Source of the DNA: Microbacteriaceae bacterium PS02070
GTDB taxonomy: Bacteria > Actinomycetota > Actinomycetes > Actinomycetales > Microbacteriaceae
Direction: 5' to 3'
Length of the DNA stretch: 64,000 nucleotides
Assembly (NCBI GenBank): GCA_029959865.1
Contig: JASCPE010000003.1
Coordinates: forward strand, 1 to 64,000
Shown: positions 1-7,974 of the stretch, one piece after another
How the letters are laid out: the number at the start of each line of letters is the position of its first letter
Position numbering within the stretch: position 1 is the first letter of the stretch
The notes under the pieces: generated by a model
Told to the model about the DNA's origin: nothing
Seen by the model: the letters and a program-made list of their open reading frames with translations, nothing else
Databases searched by the model: none
Program-made: the position numbers and the translations under genes

Positions 1-33
1 GCACCGAGGAGGGCCATCCGCCCTCCTCGGTGC
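1..33. terminator. Perfect 14-bp hairpin at the left edge
   Basis: A 14-base arm (GCACCGAGGAGGGC), a 5-base loop and the exact reverse complement fill the first 33 bases. It lies 15 bases beyond the stop codon of the minus-strand TetR gene, so it probably ends that transcript and possibly also a plus-strand gene left of the window. No T tract follows on the plus strand; the minus-strand tail is outside the window. Confidence 0.75.
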
Positions 34-48
34 ACTCGACCCGGAGCG

Positions 49-678
49 TCAGCGCGTGTTGTTCTCGTCAGCCGCGCCGGGGGCCCAAGCCACCAGGGCA
101 GCACGGACGAGGCGCCAGAAGGCGTCAACAGCTTCGACAACATCCAGGTCGTCTCGGTAGCGCCGCTGAATCTGCAAGCCATCCTGGATGGCCGCTCCCA
201 GAGTGGCGATCATCGCGGGACTCACCGACCCCGGCGGGTTCGCCGAAGACGCAGTATCCAGATCGCGTGCCTCTGCCTGCGCCGCACGATAGTGCTCCTG
301 GAAGTAGCCGTGCGCGGGGTGATCGCGAAAGATCGCCTCGGCAGAAAGGATGATGAACAGCGAGGTCAGTCCTTCGTGCTCGGCAGAGTGGCGGGCGACC
401 TCACGCGACCGGGCGGCGACATCGTCGGTCTCCAGAGCAGACAGATAGTCGGCGACCGATGCGTCTCGCAAATTGAGCACCTCGACGAGAAGGTCTTCCT
501 TGTCGGCGAAATGATGCAGCACACCCGGCTGTGTGAGATTCACGCGCTTCGCGAGTTCACGCATCGACGAATGCGTGTACCCGGACTCAGCGAACAGCTC
601 GGCTGCGGCTGCGACGATCTCGCGGCGTCGCTCGATCCCTTTGCGGTATGGCCCGCGTGTCCCACTGGTTTCCGGCAT
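49..678 (-). CDS. TetR/AcrR family transcriptional regulator
   Basis: This 209-residue protein is a DNA-binding repressor of the TetR type. The N-terminal helix-turn-helix lies at about residues 18-65 and contains SSMRELAKRVNLTQPG followed by VLHHFADKEDLLVEVL, the usual TetR recognition helix and start of helix 4. The rest is the variable ligand-binding domain, which does not reveal the inducer. It diverges from the sugar ABC-transporter operon starting at 855, with 176 bases between start codons, so it may control that operon; this is inference from position. The ATG at 678 is preceded by TAGCGT-GGGGAG, a -10 hexamer 6 nt from the start, suggesting a leaderless message. Confidence 0.9.
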   Translation of the reverse strand: MPETSGTRGPYRKGIERRREIVAAAAELFAESGYTHSSMRELAKRVNLTQPGVLHHFADKEDLLVEVLNLRDASVADYLSALETDDVAARSREVARHSAEHEGLTSLFIILSAEAIFRDHPAHGYFQEHYRAAQAEARDLDTASSANPPGSVSPAMIATLGAAIQDGLQIQRRYRDDLDVVEAVDAFWRLVRAALVAWAPGAADENNTR

Positions 679-684
679 CTCCCC

Positions 685-690
685 ACGCTA
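685..690 (-). promoter_or_regulatory. -10 hexamer for a leaderless TetR transcript
   Basis: TAGCGT on the minus strand is separated from the ATG by six bases (GGGGAG). This places the transcription start at or next to the start codon. The GGGGAG itself is too close to the ATG to act as a normal ribosome binding site. Confidence 0.5.
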
Positions 691-713
691 CCCGCCCTCT
701 TTCGAACGAATCC

Positions 714-742
714 TTGTCAGGCGAAAGGTTATCGGGTACCGT
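714..742 (+). promoter_or_regulatory. Candidate sigma-70-type promoter of the sugar ABC operon
   Basis: TTGTCA (714-719), a 17-base spacer and TACCGT (737-742) fit a housekeeping promoter. This would give a leader of about 100 bases before the ribosome site at 842-848. A short inverted repeat TTCG-AA-CGAA lies just upstream at about 701-710 and could be an operator for the divergent TetR protein. Both calls are by eye. Confidence 0.35.
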
Positions 743-854
743 CATCCTCACCACCGCTCGTCGAGATCGCCACGATCCCTTCGTGACCGGCAAAGCAGCC
801 GGAGCCCGCTCAACCGAGATGGACGTGTGGTATCGCAGCGACAAAGGAGTGAAC

Positions 855-2129
855 ATGCGATCAATTCGAAAGGCTCTTCCCGTCCTGGCTTTCGTCCCCC
901 TTGCCGCGCTCGTCGCAGGATGTGCGGGCGCGGCCGACGACAGCGACGACGGCTCGGTGACCCTTCGCATCTCGACGTTCAGCGAATGGGGCTACGACGC
1001 CCTGCTGGAGGAGTACGAAGACCTCAATCCGGGAATCACGATCGAGCACAACCGATTCGCCACCAGCGACGAAGCCAAGGAGCAGTTCCAGACGGCGCTC
1101 GGCGCGGGTTCCGGCCTCGCCGACGTGGTCGGCGTGGAAGGCGGCTGGATGACCGAAGTGCTCCAGTACGCAGACAACTTCGTCGATCTTTCGTCCCCCG
1201 AGGTCGAGGGCCGTTGGAACGACTGGGCCGAGGAGAAGGCCACGACCGAGGACGGACGCCTCATCGGCTACGCCACCGACATCGGTCCTCAGACCATCGC
1301 GTATCGCGCCGACCTGTTCGAAGCCGCCGGGCTTCCCAGCGACCGCGAGTCCGTCGCTGAGCTCTTCGGCGGGGACGACGCGACCTGGGAGGACTTCTTC
1401 GCCGTCGGAGAACAGTTCATGGCAGCCGGTACCGGACCCGCCTTCGTTGACGCCACCGCAGCGGTCGCGACCAGTTGGGGAGACCAGGTCGAGGTCCTCT
1501 GGCAGGAACCTGAGACAGACGAGATCATCGCAGGGAGCAACCCGGAACTGCGCGAGATCTACGACACGGTCCTTGATCACGACGACCTCTCCGCGCACCT
1601 GGAACGGTGGACCGAGGACTGGGTGAACGCCTTCCAGACCGACGGCTTCGCCGTCATGACCGCTCCCTCGTGGATGCTCGGTGTCATTGAGGGCAACGCA
1701 GCCGGGGTCGAAGGCTGGGACGTCGCCGACGTCTTCCCCAACGGCGGGGTCAACAGCGGCGGCTCCTACCTCACCGTGCCTAGCCAGTCCGAGCACCCCG
1801 AGGAGGCGCAGGCGCTCGCGGAGTGGCTGACCGCTCCTGAGCAGCAGGTGAAGGCCTTCGAGGCGACCGGGAACTTCCCGAGCCAGATCGAGGCACAGGA
1901 GAGCCCCGAGTTGCAGGCCGTGACCGATCCCTTCTTCAACGACGCACCGGTCGGGCAGATCCTGACCGACCGCGCCGACAAGATCGAAGTGATTCCGTAC
2001 GCCGGGCCGGACCACGCCGCCATCACGTCCGCGTTCAACAGCGCCATCAACCGTGTCTCCGTCGATCGGACCCACACGCCCGACGAATCGTGGGCCATGT
2101 TCGAGGAAGCCCTCGCGACGCTCGAATAA
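855..2129 (+). CDS. Extracellular sugar-binding lipoprotein (ABC transporter, CUT1 type)
   Basis: This 424-residue protein is the solute receptor of an ABC carbohydrate importer, anchored on the outside of the membrane. The start at 855 is chosen because AAAGGAG precedes it at 842-848 and because it begins a lipoprotein signal peptide: MRSIRK, a hydrophobic stretch, then the lipobox LVAGC with the lipidated Cys at residue 23. The mature part has the bacterial solute-binding protein family 1 pattern, including GLADVVGVEGGW and the C-terminal AEWLTAPEQQVKAF segment. Two permease genes follow after a hairpin. The substrate cannot be read from the sequence; the operon's glycosidases suggest an oligosaccharide or glycoside. 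Confidence 0.92.
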   Translation: MRSIRKALPVLAFVPLAALVAGCAGAADDSDDGSVTLRISTFSEWGYDALLEEYEDLNPGITIEHNRFATSDEAKEQFQTALGAGSGLADVVGVEGGWMTEVLQYADNFVDLSSPEVEGRWNDWAEEKATTEDGRLIGYATDIGPQTIAYRADLFEAAGLPSDRESVAELFGGDDATWEDFFAVGEQFMAAGTGPAFVDATAAVATSWGDQVEVLWQEPETDEIIAGSNPELREIYDTVLDHDDLSAHLERWTEDWVNAFQTDGFAVMTAPSWMLGVIEGNAAGVEGWDVADVFPNGGVNSGGSYLTVPSQSEHPEEAQALAEWLTAPEQQVKAFEATGNFPSQIEAQESPELQAVTDPFFNDAPVGQILTDRADKIEVIPYAGPDHAAITSAFNSAINRVSVDRTHTPDESWAMFEEALATLE

Positions 2130-2142
2130 GGCACTCCCCGTC

Positions 2143-2174
2143 GCCAGGGGGTGCGCGAGCGCGCATCCCCTGGC
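2143..2174 (+). terminator. Intercistronic hairpin between binding-protein and permease genes
   Basis: Two 14-base arms (GCCAGGGGGTGCGC and GCGCATCCCCTGGC) pair fully with one G-U wobble around a GAGC loop. No T tract follows. It sits between the lipoprotein stop and the first permease start. Such hairpins typically stabilise or partly terminate the upstream message so that the binding protein is made in excess over the membrane components. Confidence 0.75.
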
Positions 2175-2193
2175 ATCACAGAAAGACACTCAC

Positions 2194-3231
2194 ATGGCCA
2201 CATCCTCGGCACTGAGTCCCTCACCCTGGCGGGAGCGGCTAGGACGCTGGGACATCAAGGCATCGCCGTACGCCTATATCGCCCCGTTCTTCATCCTCTT
2301 CGCCATCGTCGGGCTCTTCCCCATCTTCTACACGGCCTGGGTCTCGCTCCACGACTGGCACCTGATCGGCGGTCAAGGCGAGTTCATCGGCCTTGACAAC
2401 TACACCTTCGTGCTCGGCCAGCCGGTCTTCTGGAAAGCTCTCGGGAACACCCTCAGCATCTTCGTGCTGTCCACCGTTCCGCAGGTGGCCATCGCTCTCG
2501 TCCTCGCCAGTCTTCTCAACGCGAACATTCGCGCGAAGACCTTCTGGCGAATGGGGGTTCTCCTCCCCTACGTGATCGCCCCCGTGGCCGTGACCTTGAT
2601 CTTCTCGCGCATGTTCGCCGACCAGTCGGGACTGATCAACTCCCTCATCGGCTTGATCGGAATGGAACCGATCGGGTGGCACCGCGACAGCCTGCCCGCA
2701 CACCTCGTCATCGCCTCGATGGTCAACTTCCGATGGATCGGCTTCAACACACTCGTCCTCTTGGCCGCGATGCAGGCGATCCCGCGCGATCTCTTCGAGG
2801 CGGCCACGATCGACGGCGCCGGGCGCGTGCGCCAGTTCTTCTCGATCACGGTCCCCTCTGTGCGGCCGACGATCATCTTCGTCGTGATCACCTCCACGAT
2901 CGGTGGCCTGCAGATCTTCGACGAACCGCGCCTCTACGACATCGAGGGCCTCGGAGGTAACTCTGGCCAGTGGAAGACGATCACCCTCTACCTCTACGAG
3001 CTGGGCTGGAACCAGCAGAGGCTCGGCCGCGCGGCCGCGGTCGCCTGGCTGCTGTTCGCTCTCATCGTCGTCTTCGCGCTCGTCAGCAACTGGCTGTCGC
3101 GCCGCATCGCCTCCGGCGAGGACACGATCCGTGTCGCCCGCACTCGCGCGGCACGGCGTCGGGCACGCCGCGACGGTGACGTGTCCCCCTCGCCCGCACC
3201 GTCCTCCGAGAGCATCGGGAGTTCCTCATGA
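2194..3231 (+). CDS. Carbohydrate ABC transporter permease 1 (MalF-like)
   Basis: This 345-residue membrane protein is one of two channel subunits of the sugar importer. The first membrane helix (YAYIAPFFILFAIVGLFPIF) is typical of the UgpA/MalF family. The EAA loop that docks the ATPase is visible as DLFEAATIDGAGRVRQFFSI. About six membrane segments are evident and the tail is Arg-rich and cytoplasmic. The start at 2194 is preferred over the longer open frame because the extra N-terminus would run through the hairpin at 2143-2174. The gene overlaps the next one by ATGA. Confidence 0.93.
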   Translation: MATSSALSPSPWRERLGRWDIKASPYAYIAPFFILFAIVGLFPIFYTAWVSLHDWHLIGGQGEFIGLDNYTFVLGQPVFWKALGNTLSIFVLSTVPQVAIALVLASLLNANIRAKTFWRMGVLLPYVIAPVAVTLIFSRMFADQSGLINSLIGLIGMEPIGWHRDSLPAHLVIASMVNFRWIGFNTLVLLAAMQAIPRDLFEAATIDGAGRVRQFFSITVPSVRPTIIFVVITSTIGGLQIFDEPRLYDIEGLGGNSGQWKTITLYLYELGWNQQRLGRAAAVAWLLFALIVVFALVSNWLSRRIASGEDTIRVARTRAARRRARRDGDVSPSPAPSSESIGSSS

Positions 3232-4142
3232 CCACCCCATCCGTCCCCTTCATCGCGCAAACGGCGGGCCCCGGCGCGGCACGCGCTGCCCGGCGGCGGC
3301 GCGACCGCGACGGAGACGCCGTGACCCGCCCCGGATGGCCGACCTACCTCGTCCTGTCCGTGGTCGTGGTGGTGTCGCTTCTCCCCCTCTACTACACGTT
3401 CCTGCTGGCCTCATCGACCGCCGCTGACATCGCGCAGAACCCGATCCCGTCGCTCATCCCGGGGGCACACCTCTTCGAGAATCTCGCACGCGTCTTCGCT
3501 GCCGACATCGATCTCCTGCAAGCGGTGTGGAACTCTGTCATCGTGTCGGTCACCACCTCCGTCGCGGTCGTGTTCCTCTCCGTGCTCGCGGGCTTCGCGT
3601 TTGCGCGACTGCGCTTCCGTGGACGCGCAGGGCTCCTGACGTTTGTAGTCGCCACCATGGCGGTACCGACTCAGCTCGGCGTCGTGCCGCTGTTCATCGT
3701 CATGCGCGAGCTGGGACTGACCGGGAACCTGTGGGCGGTCATCATCCCCGGAATGGCCTCAGCATTCGGTGTGTTCTGGATGACGCAGTACCTCTCGTCT
3801 GCGCTCCCGTACGAGCTCATCGAAGCCGCACGAATCGACGGTGCGTCCACGTTCCGGATCTTTCGCTCCATCGTGTTCCCAGCCGCTCTCCCGGCCGCCT
3901 CGATGCTGGGCTTGTTCACGTTCATCGGCTCCTGGACGAACTACTTCTGGCCCTCGATCGTGCTCGGATCGTCGAACCCCACGCTGCCGGTTGCGCTGCA
4001 GCTCCTCCAGGCCGGCTTCTTCAAGGACATCGCGCTCATCATGACGGGCGTTCTCATCTCGGTGATTCCGCTCCTCGCCCTCTTCTTCATCCTCGGCCGT
4101 CAGCTCGTCGCCGGTGTCATGCAGGGGGCTGTCAAGGGATGA
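3228..4142 (+). CDS. Carbohydrate ABC transporter permease 2 (MalG-like)
   Basis: This 304-residue protein is the partner channel subunit. It has about six membrane helices, an N-terminal TM segment around YLVLSVVVVVSLLPLYYTFL and the EAA loop YELIEAARIDGASTFRIF. ATG at 3228 overlaps the stop of permease 1 and its own stop overlaps the ATG of the GH3 gene, so the three are translationally coupled. No ABC ATPase gene occurs in the cluster. In actinobacteria such CUT1 importers commonly use a shared MsiK-type ATPase encoded elsewhere, which is the likely arrangement here. Confidence 0.93.
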   Translation: MTTPSVPFIAQTAGPGAARAARRRRDRDGDAVTRPGWPTYLVLSVVVVVSLLPLYYTFLLASSTAADIAQNPIPSLIPGAHLFENLARVFAADIDLLQAVWNSVIVSVTTSVAVVFLSVLAGFAFARLRFRGRAGLLTFVVATMAVPTQLGVVPLFIVMRELGLTGNLWAVIIPGMASAFGVFWMTQYLSSALPYELIEAARIDGASTFRIFRSIVFPAALPAASMLGLFTFIGSWTNYFWPSIVLGSSNPTLPVALQLLQAGFFKDIALIMTGVLISVIPLLALFFILGRQLVAGVMQGAVKG

Positions 4143-6037
4143 GTCCGACCCGTACGAACGCTCCGACCGCTCCGTCCGGGGCGCCCGACACCCGCGAGTC
4201 GGAGGATGGGATTCGGTATCGCGACCTCAACGGCAACGGCGTGATGGACGTTTATGAGGACCCGCGCCGATCGCCACGCGAACGCGTGGACGACCTCGTG
4301 GAGCGCCTCTCCCTCCCGGAGAAGATCGGCCTCATGTTCCAGACGGTCATCGAGGTGGGACCCGAGGGGTCTCTCCTGGAAACGCCCGGAAAGATCAGCA
4401 AGTCTGGGACGTCTGATGTCGTGGTCGGAAAGCACCTCACGCACTTCAACCTGCACGGGCTGACCAGTGCGCGCGAGGCGGCGCGGTGGAACAATGCTCT
4501 CCAGCGGCTGGCCGCCTCAACGCCACACGGGATCCCCGTGACAATCTCCACCGATCCGCGGCATGCCTTCACGGAGAACTCCGGCGCTTCCTTCGCGGCG
4601 GGCCCCTTTTCGCAATGGCCGGATGGCCTGGGATTGGCCGCGATCGACGATCCCGACACGATGCGCCGGTTCGCGCGCATCGCCCGCGAGGAATACCGGG
4701 CCGTCGGGATCCGCTGCGCGTTGCATCCGCAGGTGGACCTCGCGACCGAACCTCGCTGGTGCCGCCAGCTGCAAACGCTCGGTTCGTCGCCGGAGAAGGT
4801 TGCTGCGCACACCGCCGCCTACCTCGAGGGCTTCCAGGGTGAGGAACTCGGAGAACGCAGCGTCAGCTGTGTTACGAAGCACTTCCCGGGCGGCGGACCT
4901 CAAAAGGACGGCGAAGATGCTCACTTCCCCTATGGACGAGAACAGGTCTATCCGACCGATGCGTTTGAGCGTCACCTCGCACCCTTCCAGACGGCGATCG
5001 CCCACGGCACGGCAGGGATCATGCCCTATTACGGGATGCCCATCGGCCTCACTCTTGACGGCCAGCCGGTGGAAGAGGTCGGGTTCGGATACAACCGACA
5101 GATCATCCATGACCTGCTCCGCGAGCGGCTTGGCTATGAGGGTGTGGTGCTGACCGACTGGGAACTCGTCAACGACAATCACGTTGGAGACCAAGTCCTC
5201 CCCGCCCGGGCGTGGGGTGTCGAACACCTCGACGCGCGCGGCCGGATGCTCAAGATCCTCGAGGCCGGAGCCGACCAGTTCGGTGGCGAGGAGTGCGTCG
5301 AACTCCTCGCCGAGCTCGTCGAGGAGGGTGCAGTTTCCGAGGCGCGCATCGATGAATCGATCCGACGGATCCTTCTCGTGAAGTTCCAACTGGGACTGTT
5401 CGACAATCCCTTCGTCGACGAAGAAAACGCCGAAAGCGTCGTGGGCTCCGAACCGCATCGCGCCGAGGGAAGACGGGCACAGTCGCGCTCGGTCGTCGTG
5501 CTCGAGAACCGCAGGGGAAAGAACTCTGACTCCCTCCCCTTGGCCGACACGCCCCGCCTGTGGGTCCGCGGCATCGACGCGACGGTCGCGGCGCAGTACG
5601 GATCCATCGTCGAATCGCCCGACGACGCGGATGTCGCACTCGTACGCATCGCCGCTCCCTTCGAGCCGCGCGACGATCTCTTCCTGGAGTCGTACTTCCA
5701 CCAGGGCAGTCTCGAGTTTCGACCGGGTCTCGTGTACGAGCTGGAATCACTTGCTCGACGCGTGCCGGTAATCATCGACGTGGCTTTGGACCGGGCCGCC
5801 GTCCTCACACCGATCGCGCGTACCGCCAGCGCACTCACCGTCAGCTTCGGCGTGTCCGACGAGGCATTGTTGGACACGTGGTTCGGTCACGTTACGCCGG
5901 CGGGACGACTCCCCATCGCGATCCCCCGGTCGATGGAAGCCGTCCGCACCGCACCGTCAGACTCAGGACTGAGCGGCGATGCGGCTCTTTACCCCGTCGG
6001 CTACGGACTGTCCCTCCCCGACTCACCGCTCATCTAG
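4139..6037 (+). CDS. Glycoside hydrolase family 3 (intracellular)
   Basis: This 632-residue enzyme is a retaining GH3 exo-glycosidase of beta-glucosidase, beta-xylosidase or related specificity. Near the N-terminus is DLNGNGVMDVYED, a calcium-loop-like segment seen in one GH3 subgroup. The TIM-barrel domain carries VTKHFPGGGP and the nucleophile motif GVVLTDWEL, with Asp340 the likely nucleophile. A C-terminal alpha/beta domain ends with a GYGLS segment; no Fn3-like domain follows. The start is the ATG overlapping the permease stop; the much longer open frame upstream is spurious. There is no signal peptide, so it should act on imported sugar. It is co-transcribed with the transporter. Confidence 0.92.
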   Translation: MSPTRTNAPTAPSGAPDTRESEDGIRYRDLNGNGVMDVYEDPRRSPRERVDDLVERLSLPEKIGLMFQTVIEVGPEGSLLETPGKISKSGTSDVVVGKHLTHFNLHGLTSAREAARWNNALQRLAASTPHGIPVTISTDPRHAFTENSGASFAAGPFSQWPDGLGLAAIDDPDTMRRFARIAREEYRAVGIRCALHPQVDLATEPRWCRQLQTLGSSPEKVAAHTAAYLEGFQGEELGERSVSCVTKHFPGGGPQKDGEDAHFPYGREQVYPTDAFERHLAPFQTAIAHGTAGIMPYYGMPIGLTLDGQPVEEVGFGYNRQIIHDLLRERLGYEGVVLTDWELVNDNHVGDQVLPARAWGVEHLDARGRMLKILEAGADQFGGEECVELLAELVEEGAVSEARIDESIRRILLVKFQLGLFDNPFVDEENAESVVGSEPHRAEGRRAQSRSVVVLENRRGKNSDSLPLADTPRLWVRGIDATVAAQYGSIVESPDDADVALVRIAAPFEPRDDLFLESYFHQGSLEFRPGLVYELESLARRVPVIIDVALDRAAVLTPIARTASALTVSFGVSDEALLDTWFGHVTPAGRLPIAIPRSMEAVRTAPSDSGLSGDAALYPVGYGLSLPDSPLI

Positions 6038-6067
6038 ACCACCACCCCCGACACAGGAGCATTACGC

Positions 6068-6871
6068 ATGACCTCAGCCCCGTCCGTTCAGCTGTACACC
6101 GTTCGTGAAGCGATGACGGCCGACCTCCCCGGCACCGTCGAGCGCGTCGCGCAGATCGGATTCACTCGCGTCGAGCCCTATGCCTTCACGGAGCGTACCG
6201 ATGAGCTCGCGCAGGCCTTTGCCGCCGCCGGCGTCACCGCCCCGTCGGGTCACGCGTCAGTCATCGATGCCGACGAGCCCGAACGGGTCTTCGATGCAGC
6301 GCAACAGCTCGGAATCGAAGCGGTGATCGATCCGTTCGTGCCCAGTGAGCGCTGGCAGACCGCCGACGATGCGTATCGAATTGCCGATCGCGTCAACGAA
6401 ATCCAAGCTCTTGCGGCCGCCCGAGGGCTGCGATTCGGCTATCACAACCATCAGTGGGAGTTCGCCAACACGTTCGAGGGGAAGCCTGTCTACTCCTACT
6501 TCGTCGACCGGCTTGCCGAAGACGTCATCCTCGAACTCGACACCTTCTGGTCCACGGTCGGCGGCGCCGATACCCCCAGCCTTCTGCGCGCGTTGTCTCC
6601 GCGGGTTCAGTTCATCCACGTCAAGGACGGCCTCATTCAAGGAGCCATCGCCACCGCGTTGCCGAGCAGCGAGAGCGCACTCGTGGTCCCGGAGACTCTG
6701 GCGGCGGCGTTCAAGCAGCAGACGCCCGCCGGGCAGGGCGAAGTCGATGTCGCGGGAATTCTCGCCGCCGCCCCCGATGCAATCCGGGTCGTGGAGTTCG
6801 ACGACTACGCGCACGACATCTTCGACGGCCTCGCCGCGTCGTTCGCTTGGTTGAAGGAGAACGACAAGTGA
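6068..6871 (+). CDS. Sugar phosphate isomerase/epimerase-family TIM-barrel protein
   Basis: This 267-residue protein belongs to the AP-endonuclease-2-like (xylose isomerase-like TIM barrel) superfamily, which isomerises or epimerises sugars with a divalent metal. Visible signatures include SVQLYTVREAM at the start, the metal-site region FGYHNHQWEF and ILELDTFWS, then FIHVKDG. It overlaps the next gene (Gfo/Idh/MocA) by GTGA. This pairing is typical of inositol and keto-sugar pathways. In recently described oxidative deglycosylation systems, relatives of this fold cleave 3-keto-glycosides. Which reaction it performs here is unknown. Confidence 0.88.
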   Translation: MTSAPSVQLYTVREAMTADLPGTVERVAQIGFTRVEPYAFTERTDELAQAFAAAGVTAPSGHASVIDADEPERVFDAAQQLGIEAVIDPFVPSERWQTADDAYRIADRVNEIQALAAARGLRFGYHNHQWEFANTFEGKPVYSYFVDRLAEDVILELDTFWSTVGGADTPSLLRALSPRVQFIHVKDGLIQGAIATALPSSESALVVPETLAAAFKQQTPAGQGEVDVAGILAAAPDAIRVVEFDDYAHDIFDGLAASFAWLKENDK

Positions 6872-7974
6872 GCCGTTCATCAGCAGTCGGAGTCGGGGTC
6901 GTCGGCGCGGGGGTCATCAGCGACACATATCTGGAGAACATGACCCGTTTCCCAGACCTTCGGGTGCTCTTCGTTGCTGACATCGTCCCGGAGCGTGCTC
7001 GAGCGCAGGCCGAACGCTACGGTGTCCCAGGCTACGGATCAGTCGAGGAGCTTCTGTCGCACGACGAGATCGAGATCGTCGTCAACCTGACCATTCCCAT
7101 TGCGCACGCCGCCGTCGATCACGCCGCAATCGCAGCCGGCAAGAGCGTGTGGAGCGAGAAGCCACTCGCGCTGGACCGCGCAAGCGCCGCCACACTCCTC
7201 GAGACGGCCGACGCGGCAGGCGTGCGCCTGGCGTGCGCGCCCGACACGGTGCTCGGGGCAGGGATTCAGTCGGCCCTGCGCGCGATTGCCCGCGGCGATA
7301 TCGGCGAACCCCTCACAGCCACGACGATGTTCCACGTGCCAGGCCCGGAACTGTGGCATCCGAATCCGGACTTCCTCTACGCTACCGGCGCCGGCCCGCT
7401 CTTGGACATGGGGCCCTACTACGTGACGACGCTCGTCCATGCGCTCGGGCCGGTCGCGCGCGTGAGCGCGGTGTCCTCCCGCTCTCACCTCCAGCGCACG
7501 ATCGGGAGCGGACCCCGCCAGGGCGAGACGTTCCCGGTCGAGGTCCCCACGCACCACGCGGCCCTGATCAGCTTCGAGTCAGGACAGTCGGCGCAGTCGA
7601 CGTTCAGCTTCCAGAACGCACTCCCCCGTGCGGGCATGGTGGAGATCAGCGGCACGGAGGGCACGCTCGTTCTCCCCGACCCGAACACGTTCGACGGAGA
7701 CAGCGTCCTGTGGCGCTTCGGTGAAGATGCCCCCACGACGCTTCCCCTGGTCGGAACCACCTACGGACGCGGCACGGGCGTCGTCGACCTCGCCCGTTCG
7801 ATACGCACCGGCGGGCCGGAACGAGCGAGCGGCGCCGTCGCTCAGCACGTCTTGGACACGCTGCTGTCCATTGCGGACTCGGCCGACCGCGGCAGCGCCG
7901 TCGATGTGACCACCACCGTTGCTCAGCCCACGCCGCTCTCCGAGTCGTGGGATCCGGCAGCGCCGACACTGTGA
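6868..7974 (+). CDS. Gfo/Idh/MocA-family NAD(P)-dependent oxidoreductase
   Basis: This 368-residue protein is a sugar or inositol dehydrogenase-like enzyme. A Rossmann fold starts at once with GVGVVGAGVISDTY. The SEKPLALD segment carries the EKP catalytic lysine motif of the family, and LLDMGPYYV resembles the family's D-x-x-x-H region with Tyr-Tyr where a His is common. The GTG start at 6868 overlaps the upstream stop, and the same kind of GTGA overlap joins it to the next gene. It probably oxidises or reduces a sugar carbon, working with the adjacent isomerase. Confidence 0.9.
   Translation: MSRSSAVGVGVVGAGVISDTYLENMTRFPDLRVLFVADIVPERARAQAERYGVPGYGSVEELLSHDEIEIVVNLTIPIAHAAVDHAAIAAGKSVWSEKPLALDRASAATLLETADAAGVRLACAPDTVLGAGIQSALRAIARGDIGEPLTATTMFHVPGPELWHPNPDFLYATGAGPLLDMGPYYVTTLVHALGPVARVSAVSSRSHLQRTIGSGPRQGETFPVEVPTHHAALISFESGQSAQSTFSFQNALPRAGMVEISGTEGTLVLPDPNTFDGDSVLWRFGEDAPTTLPLVGTTYGRGTGVVDLARSIRTGGPERASGAVAQHVLDTLLSIADSADRGSAVDVTTTVAQPTPLSESWDPAAPTL

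Noticed and set aside
861-2189. Long antisense open frame opposite the sugar-binding protein
   Set aside because: Third-position GC bias opens frames on the other strand; its protein has no family features and it lacks a ribosome site.
3527-4138. N-terminal extension of the GH3 at 4139 through the second permease gene
   Set aside because: The extension is the permease in another frame; the ATG overlapping the permease stop fits the operon and GH3 homology.
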